From contig JAFWFS010000027.1 in the NCBI GenBank assembly GCA_017515475.1, forward strand, positions 148,564 through 212,563: a stretch of 64,000 nucleotides of DNA, given 5' to 3'. Source of the DNA: Erysipelotrichaceae bacterium (GTDB lineage: Bacteria > Bacillota_I > Bacilli_A > Erysipelotrichales > Erysipelotrichaceae). Position 1 is the stretch's first letter. Each line of letters opens with the position of its first letter. Of this stretch, positions 7,859 through 17,392 are shown in pieces. The position numbers and the translations under genes were made by a program. The notes beneath the pieces are model-generated. The model was not told the DNA's origin. It made no database searches and was given only the letters and a program-made list of their open reading frames with translations.

Positions 7859-10679
7859 GATCATCATCAGGGGAGCCAGGGTCAATAATCTGAAGAACAT
7901 CAATCTGGATCTGCCAAGAAACAAAATGATCGTCATGACTGGTCTTTCCGGTTCGGGAAAGACTTCTTTGGCGTTCGATACGATATATGCCGAAGGACAG
8001 AGAAGATACGTGGAATCCCTGTCTTCCTATGCCAGACAGTTTCTGGGCGGAGTAGACAAGCCGGATGTCGATGTGATCGAAGGACTTTCTCCGGCCATTG
8101 CGATCGACCAGAAGACCACTTCGAACAATCCTAGATCAACGGTAGCGACGATTACGGAGATCTACGATTATCTCAGACTTCTGTACGCCCGCTGCGGTAT
8201 TGCCTACTGTCCTAATCACAATACGCCGATCGAAGCCATGACGGTCAGCGGCATGGTAAGAACGATCATGGCTTATCCGGACAATGAAAGAATGGAGATC
8301 CTGGCGAACGTTACCGACAACAAGAAGGGTACGTTCAAGGATCTGTTCGAAAAACTGAAGAAGGACGGCTATGTCCGTCTTTATGTGGATAACGAGTTGT
8401 ACGATATCGATTCTGTTCCGGAACTTGACAAAAACAAGAGACACAGCATCGATGTGGTCATCGACAGGATCGTGAAGAGGGAAGGCATCGAGACCAGACT
8501 GAACGATTCCCTGGAGACGGCCTTAAGACTGACGGATGGAACCTGCGTGGTTAAGCACGGAGACAGAAGAGATCTGTTCTCGGCTCATCAGGCATGTCCG
8601 ATCTGCGGATTTACCGTACCGACACTGGAACCTAGACTGTTTTCCTTCAACAGCCCTCTGGGAGCCTGCGATGAATGCAAGGGTCTGGGAGTAACCATGT
8701 CCGTAGACCTGGATTATCTGATGCCGGACAGGAGCAAGTCGATTGCGGAAGGCGGAATCCGCTACTATAAGAACATCTACGGTTCAAACAACCTGGAATG
8801 GCAGAACTTTGCGACGCTGCTGAAACACTACAACATATCAGAGACCAAACCGCTGAATCGGATGACCAAGAAAGAGATGGATATCATCCTTTACGGGTCC
8901 GACGAAGAGATCCGTTATTCCGTAACCTCGACCGGAGGAACGACCTACAATAAAGTCGGCTATATTGAAGGCGTAAAAACCCTGATTGAAAGAAGATTCG
9001 AAGAAACACAGTCCAAGTTCGGCAAGGAATACTACGGCTCTTTCATGACCGAATCCGAATGTCAGAAATGTCATGGAGCCAGACTCAACGAGAAAGTGCT
9101 GGCGGTGAAAGTCGGCGGATTGAACATCTACGAGATGACCTGCATGTCGATCACGAAGGCCTACGATTTTCTTAAGGATCTGAAGCTGGATCCGATGCGT
9201 GCCGAGATCGCCAGAACGCTTTTGAATGAACTAAACGCCAGGCTGCGTTTTCTAAAGGACGTAGGTCTGGATTATCTGACTTTGAACAGAAATGCCGGAA
9301 CGCTCTCGGGCGGCGAAGCGCAGCGTATCCGTCTGGCGACCCAGATCGGCTCGGCCCTGACGGGTGTACTGTACGTTCTGGATGAACCTTCCATCGGTCT
9401 GCATCAGAAGGACAACGCGAAACTGATCGATACCTTGAAGAAGATGCGCGATCTGGACAATACGGTCATCATCGTTGAACATGATGCGGAGACGATGCTG
9501 GCTTCCGACTATATCGTCGATATCGGTCCGGGTGCCGGGAAGGAAGGCGGAGAAGTTGTCTTCTGCGGTACGCCGGAAGAAATACTGTGGGATGAGAATT
9601 CCATTACTGGACAGTATCTGTCCTTCAGAAAGCAGATCCCGATTCCCGAGAAGAGAAGAAAAGGAAACGGCAAGAGCATTAAACTCATCGGTGCAAAAGA
9701 AAACAATCTGAAAAACATCGACGTGAGTTTCCCTTTGGGTAAATTCATCTGCGTTACCGGCGTTTCGGGTTCGGGCAAGTCTTCCCTGGTTATCGAAACG
9801 CTGACCAAGTCCATCATGAAGTCTTTGGACAGAGTACGTATCAGACCGGGTAAGGTAGACAAGGTGGAGGGTCTGAAGAACGTCGACAAGATCGTCTACA
9901 TTACTCAGGATCCGATCGGCCGTACTCCTCGAAGCAATCCAGCGACCTATACAGGCGTTTTCGACGATATCAGAGATCTGTATGCGATGACGCCCGATTC
10001 AATGGAAAGAGGCTACACGAAATCTCGTTATTCCTTTAATGTTCCGGGAGGCAGATGTGAAGCGTGTCAGGGTGATGGCGTCAAGAGAATTTCGATGCTG
10101 TTCATACCGGATGTCTATGTGGAATGCGAGGAATGTCACGGAAAGCGTTACAACGCCGAAACGCTGGAAGTTCACTACAGAGGCAAGAACATCTACGACG
10201 TTCTTAAAATGTCGGTCAAGGAAGCCCTGGAATTCTTCAAGAATCACAAGAAGATAAAGGATAAGCTGCAGGTGCTGTATGATGTCGGACTGGGCTATAT
10301 CGAACTGGGACAGTCGGCAACGACTCTTTCCGGAGGAGAAGCCCAGAGAGTCAAGCTGGCATCGGAACTGCAGAAGAAACCGACCGGTAAGACGGTGCTT
10401 GTCTTGGATGAACCGACGACCGGTCTGCACATGGATGACGTGCTGAAGCTGATACGGATCATCGATCGGATCGTAGATAACGGCGATACGGTGATCGTCA
10501 TTGAGCATAATCTGGATGTGATCAAGTGTGCAGACTATATTATCGATCTGGGACCGGACGGCGGAGACCGGGGCGGCGAGGTGATCGCTGCCGGTACACC
10601 GGAAGAAGTGGCGAAGAACGAAAGATCCTATACAGGCGAATATCTAAGGAAAGTGTTAGGTGATAAACATGGCGAATGA
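7848..10679 (+). CDS. uvrA: Excinuclease ABC subunit A
   Basis: Full-length UvrA (943 residues), the damage-recognition ATPase of nucleotide excision repair, which works with UvrB and UvrC. Two ABC modules are visible: Walker A GLSGSGKTSLAFDT near residue 32 and GVSGSGKSSLVIET near residue 638, with signatures LSGGEAQRIRLA and LSGGEAQRVKLA. Zinc-binding pairs CPICG ... CDECKG and CEACQGDG ... CEECHGK are intact. The ATG is preceded by AAGGAAGAAGAG and overlaps the upstream gene. uvrB is not adjacent here, unlike in many Bacillota; hprK overlaps the 3' end. Confidence 0.98.
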   Translation: MNDKIIIRGARVNNLKNINLDLPRNKMIVMTGLSGSGKTSLAFDTIYAEGQRRYVESLSSYARQFLGGVDKPDVDVIEGLSPAIAIDQKTTSNNPRSTVATITEIYDYLRLLYARCGIAYCPNHNTPIEAMTVSGMVRTIMAYPDNERMEILANVTDNKKGTFKDLFEKLKKDGYVRLYVDNELYDIDSVPELDKNKRHSIDVVIDRIVKREGIETRLNDSLETALRLTDGTCVVKHGDRRDLFSAHQACPICGFTVPTLEPRLFSFNSPLGACDECKGLGVTMSVDLDYLMPDRSKSIAEGGIRYYKNIYGSNNLEWQNFATLLKHYNISETKPLNRMTKKEMDIILYGSDEEIRYSVTSTGGTTYNKVGYIEGVKTLIERRFEETQSKFGKEYYGSFMTESECQKCHGARLNEKVLAVKVGGLNIYEMTCMSITKAYDFLKDLKLDPMRAEIARTLLNELNARLRFLKDVGLDYLTLNRNAGTLSGGEAQRIRLATQIGSALTGVLYVLDEPSIGLHQKDNAKLIDTLKKMRDLDNTVIIVEHDAETMLASDYIVDIGPGAGKEGGEVVFCGTPEEILWDENSITGQYLSFRKQIPIPEKRRKGNGKSIKLIGAKENNLKNIDVSFPLGKFICVTGVSGSGKSSLVIETLTKSIMKSLDRVRIRPGKVDKVEGLKNVDKIVYITQDPIGRTPRSNPATYTGVFDDIRDLYAMTPDSMERGYTKSRYSFNVPGGRCEACQGDGVKRISMLFIPDVYVECEECHGKRYNAETLEVHYRGKNIYDVLKMSVKEALEFFKNHKKIKDKLQVLYDVGLGYIELGQSATTLSGGEAQRVKLASELQKKPTGKTVLVLDEPTTGLHMDDVLKLIRIIDRIVDNGDTVIVIEHNLDVIKCADYIIDLGPDGGDRGGEVIAAGTPEEVAKNERSYTGEYLRKVLGDKHGE

Positions 10680-11619
10680 GGAACTGAACAAGAAAGTATA
10701 TGTGAGAGAGATCAAGGAAGAGTTCGAACTGACACAGCTGAGCGGCAGCGATGAATCGCTGAACCGCTGGGCGATCGCTCCGGATATCAACAGACCGGGT
10801 CTGGAACTTTCCGGTTATCTGGAGTCCAACGATCTGAAACGGGTCGTTATTCTGGGCACCAAGGAATATGAATACATGAGCAAGCTGGACTACGATACGC
10901 AAAGACAGCGTTTTGAGATCATTACCGACTCGTTTACGCCTTGCATCATTCTGTCGGAAGGTTTCCGTCCGATGGACTCTTTGATCAATCTGGCTTACGA
11001 GAAGGATTTTCCGGTATTGCATTATGACGGAAAGACATATCAGCTGATCGTCGATCTGGTAACCTTCCTTTCCGAAAAACTGGCTCCAACCGACAACATG
11101 TACGGCGTCATGATGAATATTTACGGGAAGGGAATCATGATTACCGGCAAATCCGGAATAGGTAAATCCGAACTTGCGCTGGACTTGATCAACAGAGGAC
11201 ACATGCTGGTGGCGGACGATCGGATCGATGTTACCAGGATCCACACCAGGATACTCTGTCAGGCTCCGAAGCTTTTAAAGAGAATGCTGGAGATCAGAGG
11301 TATCGGAATCGTGGATGTGACAAGGATGTTCGGGGCAAACGCCTTTCTTAACAGATGCAATCTGGACTTTGTGATCCGTCTGGAAAAATACGACGAATTC
11401 GTCGATATCGACAGACTGAATCCGATGACCAGGACGATTGATGTTCTGGGTCTGGAACTGCCGATGCTGGTCATACCTATTACCGAAGGCAAGTCGATGT
11501 CCGTCATCATCGAAGCCGCGGTATCCAACTATCTGCTGCAGAAAATGGGTTATGATTCCAATGAATCCTTTAAGCAGCTCTACCGCGAAGAGATTGAAAG
11601 GAACGGTGAAGCGCGATGA
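10669..11619 (+). CDS. hprK: HPr kinase/phosphorylase
   Basis: 316 residues from the ATG at 10669, which has AGGTG six bases upstream; an in-frame GTG at 10660 is also possible. The bifunctional enzyme phosphorylates HPr on Ser46 for carbon catabolite control and reverses this with phosphate, producing pyrophosphate. The P-loop GKSGIGKSELALDL and the signature LEIRGIGIVDV are present. The gene overlaps uvrA by 11 bp and the lgt-ppaX fusion by 4 bp. This keeps the hprK-lgt-ppaX order known from Bacillus, in which PpaX removes the pyrophosphate made by HprK. Confidence 0.97.
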   Translation: MANEELNKKVYVREIKEEFELTQLSGSDESLNRWAIAPDINRPGLELSGYLESNDLKRVVILGTKEYEYMSKLDYDTQRQRFEIITDSFTPCIILSEGFRPMDSLINLAYEKDFPVLHYDGKTYQLIVDLVTFLSEKLAPTDNMYGVMMNIYGKGIMITGKSGIGKSELALDLINRGHMLVADDRIDVTRIHTRILCQAPKLLKRMLEIRGIGIVDVTRMFGANAFLNRCNLDFVIRLEKYDEFVDIDRLNPMTRTIDVLGLELPMLVIPITEGKSMSVIIEAAVSNYLLQKMGYDSNESFKQLYREEIERNGEAR

Positions 11620-13079
11620 TACAGTTTTTTCCAAACGGACAGACCTTCGTACTGTTCAAGATCGGTTCTTTGACCTTCGATATCCGCTGGTATGCCGTAC
11701 TGATCATGATCGGTGCGCTGCTGGCCTACAGCATATCCAAGAAAGAGCTGAAAGAATGCCATTACGTTTCCATGGATTTCTTTGATTCCCTGTTCATCTA
11801 CACCTTGTGGGTAGGTGTACTTGGAGCGAGACTCTGGTACTGTATTTTCCATAACTTTTCCTACTATTTCTCCAATCCGGTAGAGATCATCCGGATCTGG
11901 GACGGAGGACTGGCAATACAGGGCGGTGTTGTTGCGGGCATTCTGTTCGCCTACTGGTACATTAAACGGAACCATTACCCGTTTGGAAGACTGGTGGACA
12001 TGCTGCTGCCTAACGTGATGCTGGCGCAGGCGATCGGACGCTGGGGTAATTTCGTAAACAAGGAATGTCACGGCGGCGAAGTGGCGGAATCCTACTTCGA
12101 CGGTATCCTTTCTTTTCTGAAAGAAGGAATGCTGATTAACGGACACTACTATGAACCGCTGTTCTTCTATGAATCCGTGCTGTGTCTGCTGGGCTGGATC
12201 CTGATCCGTTACGTTCTTAAGAAGCATCAGAACAAGAGAGGCGATCTGGCCTATGCCTATCTGATGTGGTACGGTCTGATCCGTTTCTTCATCGAGGGAA
12301 GAAGAACGGATTCCCTGTATCTGGGAAATCTGAAGATGGCGCAGGTTACTTCCGTCGTCTTCCTGGGAATCGGTCTGCTGGGATATCTGGGTTTCTTTAA
12401 TCGCTATCTGAAGAAAGAGAAGCCGACGCTGATGTTCGATTTCGACGGCACGCTGGTAGACACATCCCTGGCGATCCAGGAAGGCTACAAGGCCCTGTTC
12501 GAGAAGTATTCGGATGTTTCCCTGTTTACCGACGAAGTGAAGCAGCAGGTCCTTGGACCGGCATTGAAGGATATTTTCCCAATCTATTTCCCTGGTCTAG
12601 ACTACGATATGCTGTATGAGGAATATCACAAGAGACAGTTTGAGGTGGCACCGGTTGCGAACCGTCTGATCGGGAACAGTCTGGAGGTTTTGAAACAGCT
12701 CCATGATGAGGGTTATCATATCGGTGTGATTTCGACCAGAACAAGCGACGGGATCACGGATGTGTCTAAGCCGTTCGGCCTTGATACGTATTTCGATGAC
12801 ATCTGCGGGCTGAATGACGTGAAGAATGTGAAACCGGATCCGGAAGGCATCATCAATATGATCGAGAAGAACGGCTGGAACAGGGAATGCGTCATGATCG
12901 GAGACTCGATGATGGATATCGAATGCGGCAAGAATTACGGAGCTTATACGGTTGCCTATCTGGGTAATCCAAAAAGGGAAGCAGAATTAAGAGCTGCAGC
13001 CAACCGTTCAGTCAAGGATCTGAAAGACCTGCTTCCGATACTGGAAGAAGATATCAACTTCACCTGGAATGAGAAATAA
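11616..13079 (+). CDS. lgt-ppaX: Fused prolipoprotein diacylglyceryl transferase - PpaX-like HAD phosphatase
   Basis: One 487-residue reading frame joins two enzymes usually made separately. Residues 1-265 are Lgt, a membrane enzyme that moves diacylglycerol from phosphatidylglycerol to the lipobox Cys: FDIRWYAVLIMIGALLAY, DGGLAIQGGVVAG and GRWGNFVNKE are visible, along with several membrane helices. Residues from about 271 are a HAD hydrolase: FDFDGTLVDT (Asp275, Asp277), a Ser/Thr in VISTRTSD, KPDPEG and GDSMMDIECG. Combined length equals a normal Lgt plus a normal PpaX, with almost no linker. Gene order after hprK identifies the second half as the pyrophosphatase PpaX. The fusion would tether it to the inner face of the membrane. 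Fusion is seen directly; substrate is inferred. Confidence 0.93.
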   Translation: MIQFFPNGQTFVLFKIGSLTFDIRWYAVLIMIGALLAYSISKKELKECHYVSMDFFDSLFIYTLWVGVLGARLWYCIFHNFSYYFSNPVEIIRIWDGGLAIQGGVVAGILFAYWYIKRNHYPFGRLVDMLLPNVMLAQAIGRWGNFVNKECHGGEVAESYFDGILSFLKEGMLINGHYYEPLFFYESVLCLLGWILIRYVLKKHQNKRGDLAYAYLMWYGLIRFFIEGRRTDSLYLGNLKMAQVTSVVFLGIGLLGYLGFFNRYLKKEKPTLMFDFDGTLVDTSLAIQEGYKALFEKYSDVSLFTDEVKQQVLGPALKDIFPIYFPGLDYDMLYEEYHKRQFEVAPVANRLIGNSLEVLKQLHDEGYHIGVISTRTSDGITDVSKPFGLDTYFDDICGLNDVKNVKPDPEGIINMIEKNGWNRECVMIGDSMMDIECGKNYGAYTVAYLGNPKREAELRAAANRSVKDLKDLLPILEEDINFTWNEK

Positions 13080-13080
13080 A

Positions 13081-13104
13081 AAAAGCGGAATGATCCGCTT
13101 TTTT
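13081..13104. terminator. Two-way terminator
   Basis: AAAAGCGGA / TCCGCTTTTTT with a short ATGA loop between the lgt-ppaX fusion and kbl. Confidence 0.88.
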
Positions 13105-13124
13105 GTATCCAGTAACAGGGGAGA

Positions 13125-14318
13125 TTACCGGTTGATTTCGTTGCGTACTTCCTTGAAGCATCTGACGATGAAGTCGATGTCTTCTTTTTTATGCGCGGCA
13201 GACAGCTGGGTCCTGATCCTGGCTTTTCCTTTCGGTACGACCGGATAGGAGAAAGCTACGACATAGACGCCTTTTTCCATCATCCTGCGGGCGTATTCCG
13301 CCGCCAGGGTTTCTTCGTACAGCATTACCGGTACGATAGGGTGGGTGCTTTCGATGATGTCGAAGCCATTTTCCTTCAGCTGACTGCGGTAGTAGGCTGT
13401 CAGTTCTTCCAGGTGTTTCTTCTGCTCGCTGCTGTTTTCCAGCAGATCAAAGAGCCTGATGCTGGCACCGACGATGGCCGGAGCGAGAGTATTGGAGAAA
13501 AGATAAGGCCTGCTTCTCTGCCTTAACAGATCGACGATTTCCTTCCTTCCTGATGTATACCCGCCGCTGGCTCCGCCAAGGGCCTTGCCAAGCGTTCCGG
13601 TAATCACATCGACTCTGCCTTCAACGCCGTTGTATTCAACACTTCCTCTGCCGTGTTCACCGATGAATCCAACCGCATGGGAATCATCAACCATCACCAG
13701 AGCTTCATACTTGTCCGCCAGATCGCAGATCCCTTTCAGATTGGCGATAATGCCGTCCATGGAGAATACGCCGTCCGTGGCGATCATCTTGATTCCGGCA
13801 CCGTCCTGATCCGCCTGTTTCAGCTGTTTCTCCAGGTCGGTCATGTCGTTGTTTCTGTAGCGGTATCTCTTGGCCTTGCACAGTCTCACTCCGTCGATGA
13901 TGGAAGCGTGGTTGAGCTCATCGGAAATGATCGCATCCTCAGGCCCCAGCAGAGCTTCAAAAAGTCCTCCGTTGGCGTCAAAACAGGATGAATAGAGGAT
14001 CGTATCATCGGTTTTCAAGAAAGCTGAGATCTTCTTTTCCAGCTGTTTATGGATATCCTGGGTACCGCAGATGAAACGCACGGAAGCGAGTCCGTAACCT
14101 TTTTCGTCATAGGTCTTCTTGGCTGCTTCGATCAGTTCCGGAGAATCGGCCAGACCAAGGTAGTTGTTTGCACACATGTTCAAGAGTTTCCTGCCATCTT
14201 CCATGACGACGTAGGCTCCCTGCGCCGAAACGAATGGGGCTTCACCCTTGAACAGGCCGGCGCTTTTTATTTCTTCAACGGTATCGCGATACTGTTTTAA
14301 CGCTTCTGTTTTTTTCAT
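13125..14318 (-). CDS. kbl: Glycine C-acetyltransferase (2-amino-3-ketobutyrate CoA ligase)
   Basis: 397 residues, a PLP enzyme of the alpha-oxoamine synthase group. The PLP lysine lies in [14 protein letters not shown]; other landmarks are [27 protein letters not shown] and VDDSHAVGF. It cleaves 2-amino-3-oxobutyrate with CoA to glycine and acetyl-CoA. It begins 3 bases after the tdh stop and has GGAG upstream, so the two form a tdh-kbl operon that breaks down threonine. Length and motifs are normal. Confidence 0.96.
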   Translation of the reverse strand: MKKTEALKQYRDTVEEIKSAGLFKGEAPFVSAQGAYVVMEDGRKLLNMCANNYLGLADSPELIEAAKKTYDEKGYGLASVRFICGTQDIHKQLEKKISAFLKTDDTILYSSCFDANGGLFEALLGPEDAIISDELNHASIIDGVRLCKAKRYRYRNNDMTDLEKQLKQADQDGAGIKMIATDGVFSMDGIIANLKGICDLADKYEALVMVDDSHAVGFIGEHGRGSVEYNGVEGRVDVITGTLGKALGGASGGYTSGRKEIVDLLRQRSRPYLFSNTLAPAIVGASIRLFDLLENSSEQKKHLEELTAYYRSQLKENGFDIIESTHPIVPVMLYEETLAAEYARRMMEKGVYVVAFSYPVVPKGKARIRTQLSAAHKKEDIDFIVRCFKEVRNEINR

Positions 14319-14321
14319 GAT

Positions 14322-15380
14322 CTACTCCATTTCATTGATATGGCTCCAGTCGAGAATGACCTTGCCTGACTTGCCCGAAAGCATGGCATCAAAACCTTTC
14401 TGGAAATCTATGATGTCGTAACGATGGGTGATGATAGCGGAAATGTCCAGTCCCGCCTGCAGCATTACCGACATCTTGTACCAGGTGTCCCAGACCTTGC
14501 GTCCGTAGATGCCTTTCAGATTCAGACCCTTGAAGATGACGCTTTCAAGATCCGCCTCGGTATTGTCCGGCAAAAGACCCAGCAGGGCGATGTTGCCGCC
14601 GTTTTTCATGCTGTGGATCATCTGATTCAGAGCTTTCGGCGATCCGGACATTTCCAGACCGACATCGAAGCCTTCGCTCATGCCCAGTTCATGGATCACG
14701 TCTTCCAGTTTCTCTTCGCTCAGGTTGACGGTTCTGGTAGCGCCGAGCTTTCTTGCCAGATCAAGCCGGTACTGATTGAAGTCGGTCACTACCACGTGTC
14801 TTGCGCCTCTGAATCTGACGATGGCAGCGGCCATGCATCCGATCGGACCGGCTCCCGCGATCAGGACATCCTCGCCCAGCACATCGTAGGTAAGGGCGGT
14901 ATGGGTCGCATTGCCGAACGGATCAAAGATCGCATACATTTCTTCCGGAATACGCGGATCGGTCGGCCAGACATTGGAAGCGGGAATGACCAGATATTCC
15001 GCAAAGGCACCGTTCCGGTTGACGCCGACACCCTTGGCATCCTTGCAGTTCTCCTTGTGACCTTCCAGGCAGTTCCTGCACTTGCCGCAGGTGATATGTC
15101 CCTCGCCGGAAACGATATCTCCGGGCTTGAATCCTTCCACGCCCTTGCCGACCTCGACGATCTCGCCGACATATTCATGTCCGATCGTCAGTCCGATAGG
15201 AATGGTTTTCTGTGCCCAGCGGTTCCAGCTGTAGATGTGTACATCCGTACCGCAGATGGCGGTTTTCCTTATCCTGATCTTGACATCGTTGTAGCCGACT
15301 TCCGGAACCTGGACTCTTTTCATCCAGATGCCTTCTTCGGCCTTCTCTTTCACCAAAGCCCACATTGTATTATCATTCAT
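14322..15380 (-). CDS. tdh: L-threonine 3-dehydrogenase
   Basis: A zinc-dependent medium-chain dehydrogenase that oxidises threonine to 2-amino-3-oxobutyrate with NAD. The N-terminus ([20 protein letters not shown]) matches the E. coli enzyme closely. Catalytic zinc ligands start at [10 protein letters not shown] and GHEYVG, the structural zinc Cys are in [15 protein letters not shown], and the NAD fold is [10 protein letters not shown]. The start is uncertain: ATG 15380 fits the family best (352 residues), but an in-frame ATG at 15425 lies on the -10 box and AGGAG occurs at 15413-15417, 30-odd bases from 15380. It is transcribed with kbl. Confidence 0.93.
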   Translation of the reverse strand: MNDNTMWALVKEKAEEGIWMKRVQVPEVGYNDVKIRIRKTAICGTDVHIYSWNRWAQKTIPIGLTIGHEYVGEIVEVGKGVEGFKPGDIVSGEGHITCGKCRNCLEGHKENCKDAKGVGVNRNGAFAEYLVIPASNVWPTDPRIPEEMYAIFDPFGNATHTALTYDVLGEDVLIAGAGPIGCMAAAIVRFRGARHVVVTDFNQYRLDLARKLGATRTVNLSEEKLEDVIHELGMSEGFDVGLEMSGSPKALNQMIHSMKNGGNIALLGLLPDNTEADLESVIFKGLNLKGIYGRKVWDTWYKMSVMLQAGLDISAIITHRYDIIDFQKGFDAMLSGKSGKVILDWSHINEME

Positions 15381-15423
15381 GATTTGATTGCGCTTTCTGT
15401 TTCGAAAGCATTCTCCTGTATTC

Positions 15424-15429
15424 ATTATA
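15424..15429 (-). promoter_or_regulatory. -10 box upstream of tdh
   Basis: TATAAT on the minus strand, about 45 bases upstream of the chosen tdh start; no convincing -35 seen. Confidence 0.45.
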
Positions 15430-15523
15430 ATATGAAACCGTGTGATACATCTTATCAGAAAGAGATATCCGGAACATTTTTAAGGAATCTTCAGATAAGA
15501 CTTTCATTATTCTGATATTCAGT

Positions 15524-15529
15524 TATAAT
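15524..15529 (+). promoter_or_regulatory. -10 box of upp
   Basis: TATAAT 25 bases before the upp ATG, followed by an AGGAGG site; a conventional leadered promoter. Confidence 0.55.
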
Positions 15530-15554
15530 AAAAAAGAAAAAACAGGAGGATATT

Positions 15555-16175
15555 ATGGTTACGATATTTGATCATCCGCTCATCACTCATAAACTGACAT
15601 TAATGCGCATGGAAGAAACGGGTCACAAGGATTTCCGCGAGAATCTCGACGAAATCGCTTCCCTGATGGCTTATGAAGTCCTCAGAGACCTGCCGATGAA
15701 GGATATCCATATTACCACACCGATGGGTCCTTGCGACACAAAGGAACTGGATACGGAAATCATCCTGGTTCCGATCCTGCGTGCCGGCATGGGTCTGGTC
15801 AACGGCATCATGGATTTGATCCCTACCGCCAAGGTCGGGTTCATCGGTCTGTACAGAAACGAAACGACGCTGGAACCGGTAGAATACTTCGCCAAGTTCC
15901 CGAAGGAACTTACAGAGGGCGTCGTACTGGTTCTTGATCCGATGCTGGCAACGGGTGGCAGTGCCATCGCCGCGGTTGACAAGGTCAAGGAAAGAGGAGC
16001 CAAGAACATCCGTATGGTATGCCTGGTCGGCGCTCCGGAAGGCGTCAAGGCTTTCACCGAGAAACACCCGGATGTCGATCTGTATCTGGCTGCCCTGGAT
16101 GATCACCTCAACGAGATCGGCTATATCGTTCCTGGCCTGGGCGATGCCGGAGACAGGATCTACGGTACGAAATAA
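15555..16175 (+). CDS. upp: Uracil phosphoribosyltransferase
   Basis: 206 residues, the normal length for Upp, which salvages uracil to UMP with PRPP. The PRPP loop is [14 protein letters not shown], the uracil-binding end is [15 protein letters not shown], and [11 protein letters not shown] is conserved. AGGAGG lies just before the ATG. The gene stands alone between its own promoter and a strong terminator. Confidence 0.97.
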   Translation: MVTIFDHPLITHKLTLMRMEETGHKDFRENLDEIASLMAYEVLRDLPMKDIHITTPMGPCDTKELDTEIILVPILRAGMGLVNGIMDLIPTAKVGFIGLYRNETTLEPVEYFAKFPKELTEGVVLVLDPMLATGGSAIAAVDKVKERGAKNIRMVCLVGAPEGVKAFTEKHPDVDLYLAALDDHLNEIGYIVPGLGDAGDRIYGTK

Positions 16176-16178
16176 AAG

Positions 16179-16204
16179 AAAAGGAGATCTGAAGATCTCC
16201 TTTT
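16179..16204. terminator. Two-way terminator after upp
   Basis: Near-perfect 12-bp stem AAAAGGAGATCT / AGATCTCCTTTT with a two-base loop; it overlaps the stop of the convergent small membrane protein gene. Confidence 0.85.
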
Positions 16205-16547
16205 AAATACGGATTTTACTGATCTGTCTGGAATGCCTTAGATAGGCGCTGGTAAAGGAACCGGGGAGAGACATGTCGTTTTTCCAGCTCTTCAGCGTTT
16301 CTTTTATTACGACCAGAATGATGTATAGAGAAGCGAAGAACTTGTAGGACGGGGCCGATGCCTTGATCCTGCCGGCTTTTGCTTTTACCGCATTGAGCTC
16401 ACCGTTCATTGTATTCAGGCTTCCGGTCAGAGGTTCTGCCGCTTTTGCGGTCTTTCTAAGACGCAACAGAAAAGCGATCAGCACGATCAGTGCACCTGCA
16501 CCAAGCAGGATATCGAGAATACCGATAATATGGTTGACTGTCTTCAT
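16203..16547 (-). CDS. Small membrane protein of unknown function
   Basis: 114 residues with an N-terminal helix (IIGILDILLGAGALIVLIAF), a basic linker, and a second hydrophobic stretch (FFASLYIILVVI). I do not recognise the family. It starts 4 bases after the yigZ stop. There is no clear Shine-Dalgarno sequence; a TAGAAT box ending exactly six bases before the ATG overlaps the yigZ stop region, so it may be made from its own leaderless mRNA or by coupling to yigZ. Confidence 0.65.
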   Translation of the reverse strand: MKTVNHIIGILDILLGAGALIVLIAFLLRLRKTAKAAEPLTGSLNTMNGELNAVKAKAGRIKASAPSYKFFASLYIILVVIKETLKSWKNDMSLPGSFTSAYLRHSRQISKIRI

Positions 16548-16551
16548 ACTT

Positions 16552-17148
16552 CTATTCTACTACTTTCTGTATGCATTCTTCACCAATCTTTTCCGGAGCG
16601 ATCCCTCGGGTGAACTCTTTGATTTTCTCCAGACGGTTTTCATCTTCCAAAGCAAAGACATAGGTGATGTTTGTATCGTAAATAGTATCCAGAAGGATCG
16701 TACTGTTCTTCAGGTAATGATCGATCCTGTTGGCGGTCTCGTAATTCAGCGTCAGCGAATACTTCGGATAGACATGATCTTCCACAAGGACCGCCTGTTT
16801 CAGACATTCGCTTACCGCATTGCCGTACGCCCTGATCAGGCCTCCGGCTCCCAGCTTTATCCCGCCGAAATATCTGACGACCAGGGCGCAGGTCTCATCC
16901 AGATCGTTCTTATCCAACACATTCAGGATCGGCGCTCCTGCCGTTCCGGAAGGTTCCCCGTCATCGCTGGAACGGCGGATATTGCCGCAGATAAAAGCCG
17001 AACACACATGGGTCGCATCATGATGCTTCTTTCTGATGAACGTCAGATACGTCTTGTATTCTTCTTCGCTTTCCGCATGTTTCAGATAGCAGATGAAACG
17101 CGATTTTTCGACGATCGTCGTATTGCTGGTTTCTTCTTTCAAATACAT
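16552..17148 (-). CDS. yigZ: YigZ/IMPACT-family protein
   Basis: 198 residues of the UPF0029/IMPACT family. Key stretches are EKSRFICYLKH, HHDATHVCSAFICG, DDGEPSGTAGAPIL and VVRYFGGIKLGAGGLIRAYG, followed by the small C-terminal DUF1949 domain. Family members are related to the eukaryotic translation regulator IMPACT; the bacterial role is not settled. The ATG sits six bases after a TAAAAT box and has no Shine-Dalgarno, so the transcript is probably leaderless. Confidence 0.92.
   Translation of the reverse strand: MYLKEETSNTTIVEKSRFICYLKHAESEEEYKTYLTFIRKKHHDATHVCSAFICGNIRRSSDDGEPSGTAGAPILNVLDKNDLDETCALVVRYFGGIKLGAGGLIRAYGNAVSECLKQAVLVEDHVYPKYSLTLNYETANRIDHYLKNSTILLDTIYDTNITYVFALEDENRLEKIKEFTRGIAPEKIGEECIQKVVE
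16554..16559 (-). promoter_or_regulatory. Possible -10 box of the small membrane protein gene
   Basis: TAGAAT then AGAAGT then the ATG at 16547; six-base gap. It overlaps the yigZ stop codon, so chance similarity is possible. Confidence 0.4.
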
Positions 17149-17154
17149 ATCTCT

Positions 17155-17160
17155 ATTTTA
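17155..17160 (-). promoter_or_regulatory. -10 box of leaderless yigZ
   Basis: TAAAAT then AGAGAT then the ATG at 17148; six-base gap. A TTCCAA 17 bases upstream is a weak -35. Confidence 0.6.
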
Positions 17161-17200
17161 ATGAAAATGTGCTAGAATTGGAAATGTTGTGAGGTAGAAT

Positions 17201-17335
17201 ATGAGAAGTTTAGAAGAAATCCTGGCTGAACTGGACGCCGCGGAGAAAGAGTATTCCAGGAAGTGCGAAGAATACGGTATCGAGGAAAAAGGCCGGAAGA
17301 AAAAGGATGAAAACGTTAAAGGGAAGGTAAATTGA
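17201..17335 (+). CDS. Small charged protein, 44 residues
   Basis: An ATG with GAGG six bases upstream opens 44 codons encoding a highly charged, probably helical peptide (begins MRSLEEILAELDAAEKEY, ends KKKDENVKGKVN) with a single Cys. A TAGAAT box lies at 17173-17178 and a hairpin follows the stop, so it has the marks of a separate small transcript just before pgk. I do not recognise it. The good ribosome-binding site and signals on both sides favour a real gene. Confidence 0.55.
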   Translation: MRSLEEILAELDAAEKEYSRKCEEYGIEEKGRKKKDENVKGKVN

Positions 17336-17345
17336 CCTTCTTTTT
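17323..17345 (+). terminator. Terminator after the 44-residue ORF
   Basis: GAAGGT / ACCTTC stem with an AAATTG loop followed by TTTTT; it overlaps the stop codon and lies just before the pgk promoter. Confidence 0.65.
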
Positions 17346-17359
17346 AAATACAGTAATGT

Positions 17360-17365
17360 TATAAT
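17360..17365 (+). promoter_or_regulatory. -10 box of the pgk-tpiA-eno operon
   Basis: TATAAT 27 bases before the pgk ATG, with AGGAGG in between. No good -35 at the usual spacing; a TTGACC lies 22 bases upstream. Confidence 0.6.
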
Positions 17366-17392
17366 GAAATTGAATTTAGGAGGATTTTTGTT

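Noticed and set aside
14424..15515. 363-codon open frame opposite tdh
   Set aside because: Antisense shadow of a conserved dehydrogenase; no motif, no start signal.
15424..15555. Riboswitch or attenuator between tdh and upp
   Set aside because: The 129-base gap holds two -10 boxes, but no stable hairpin set or known riboswitch core could be recognised.
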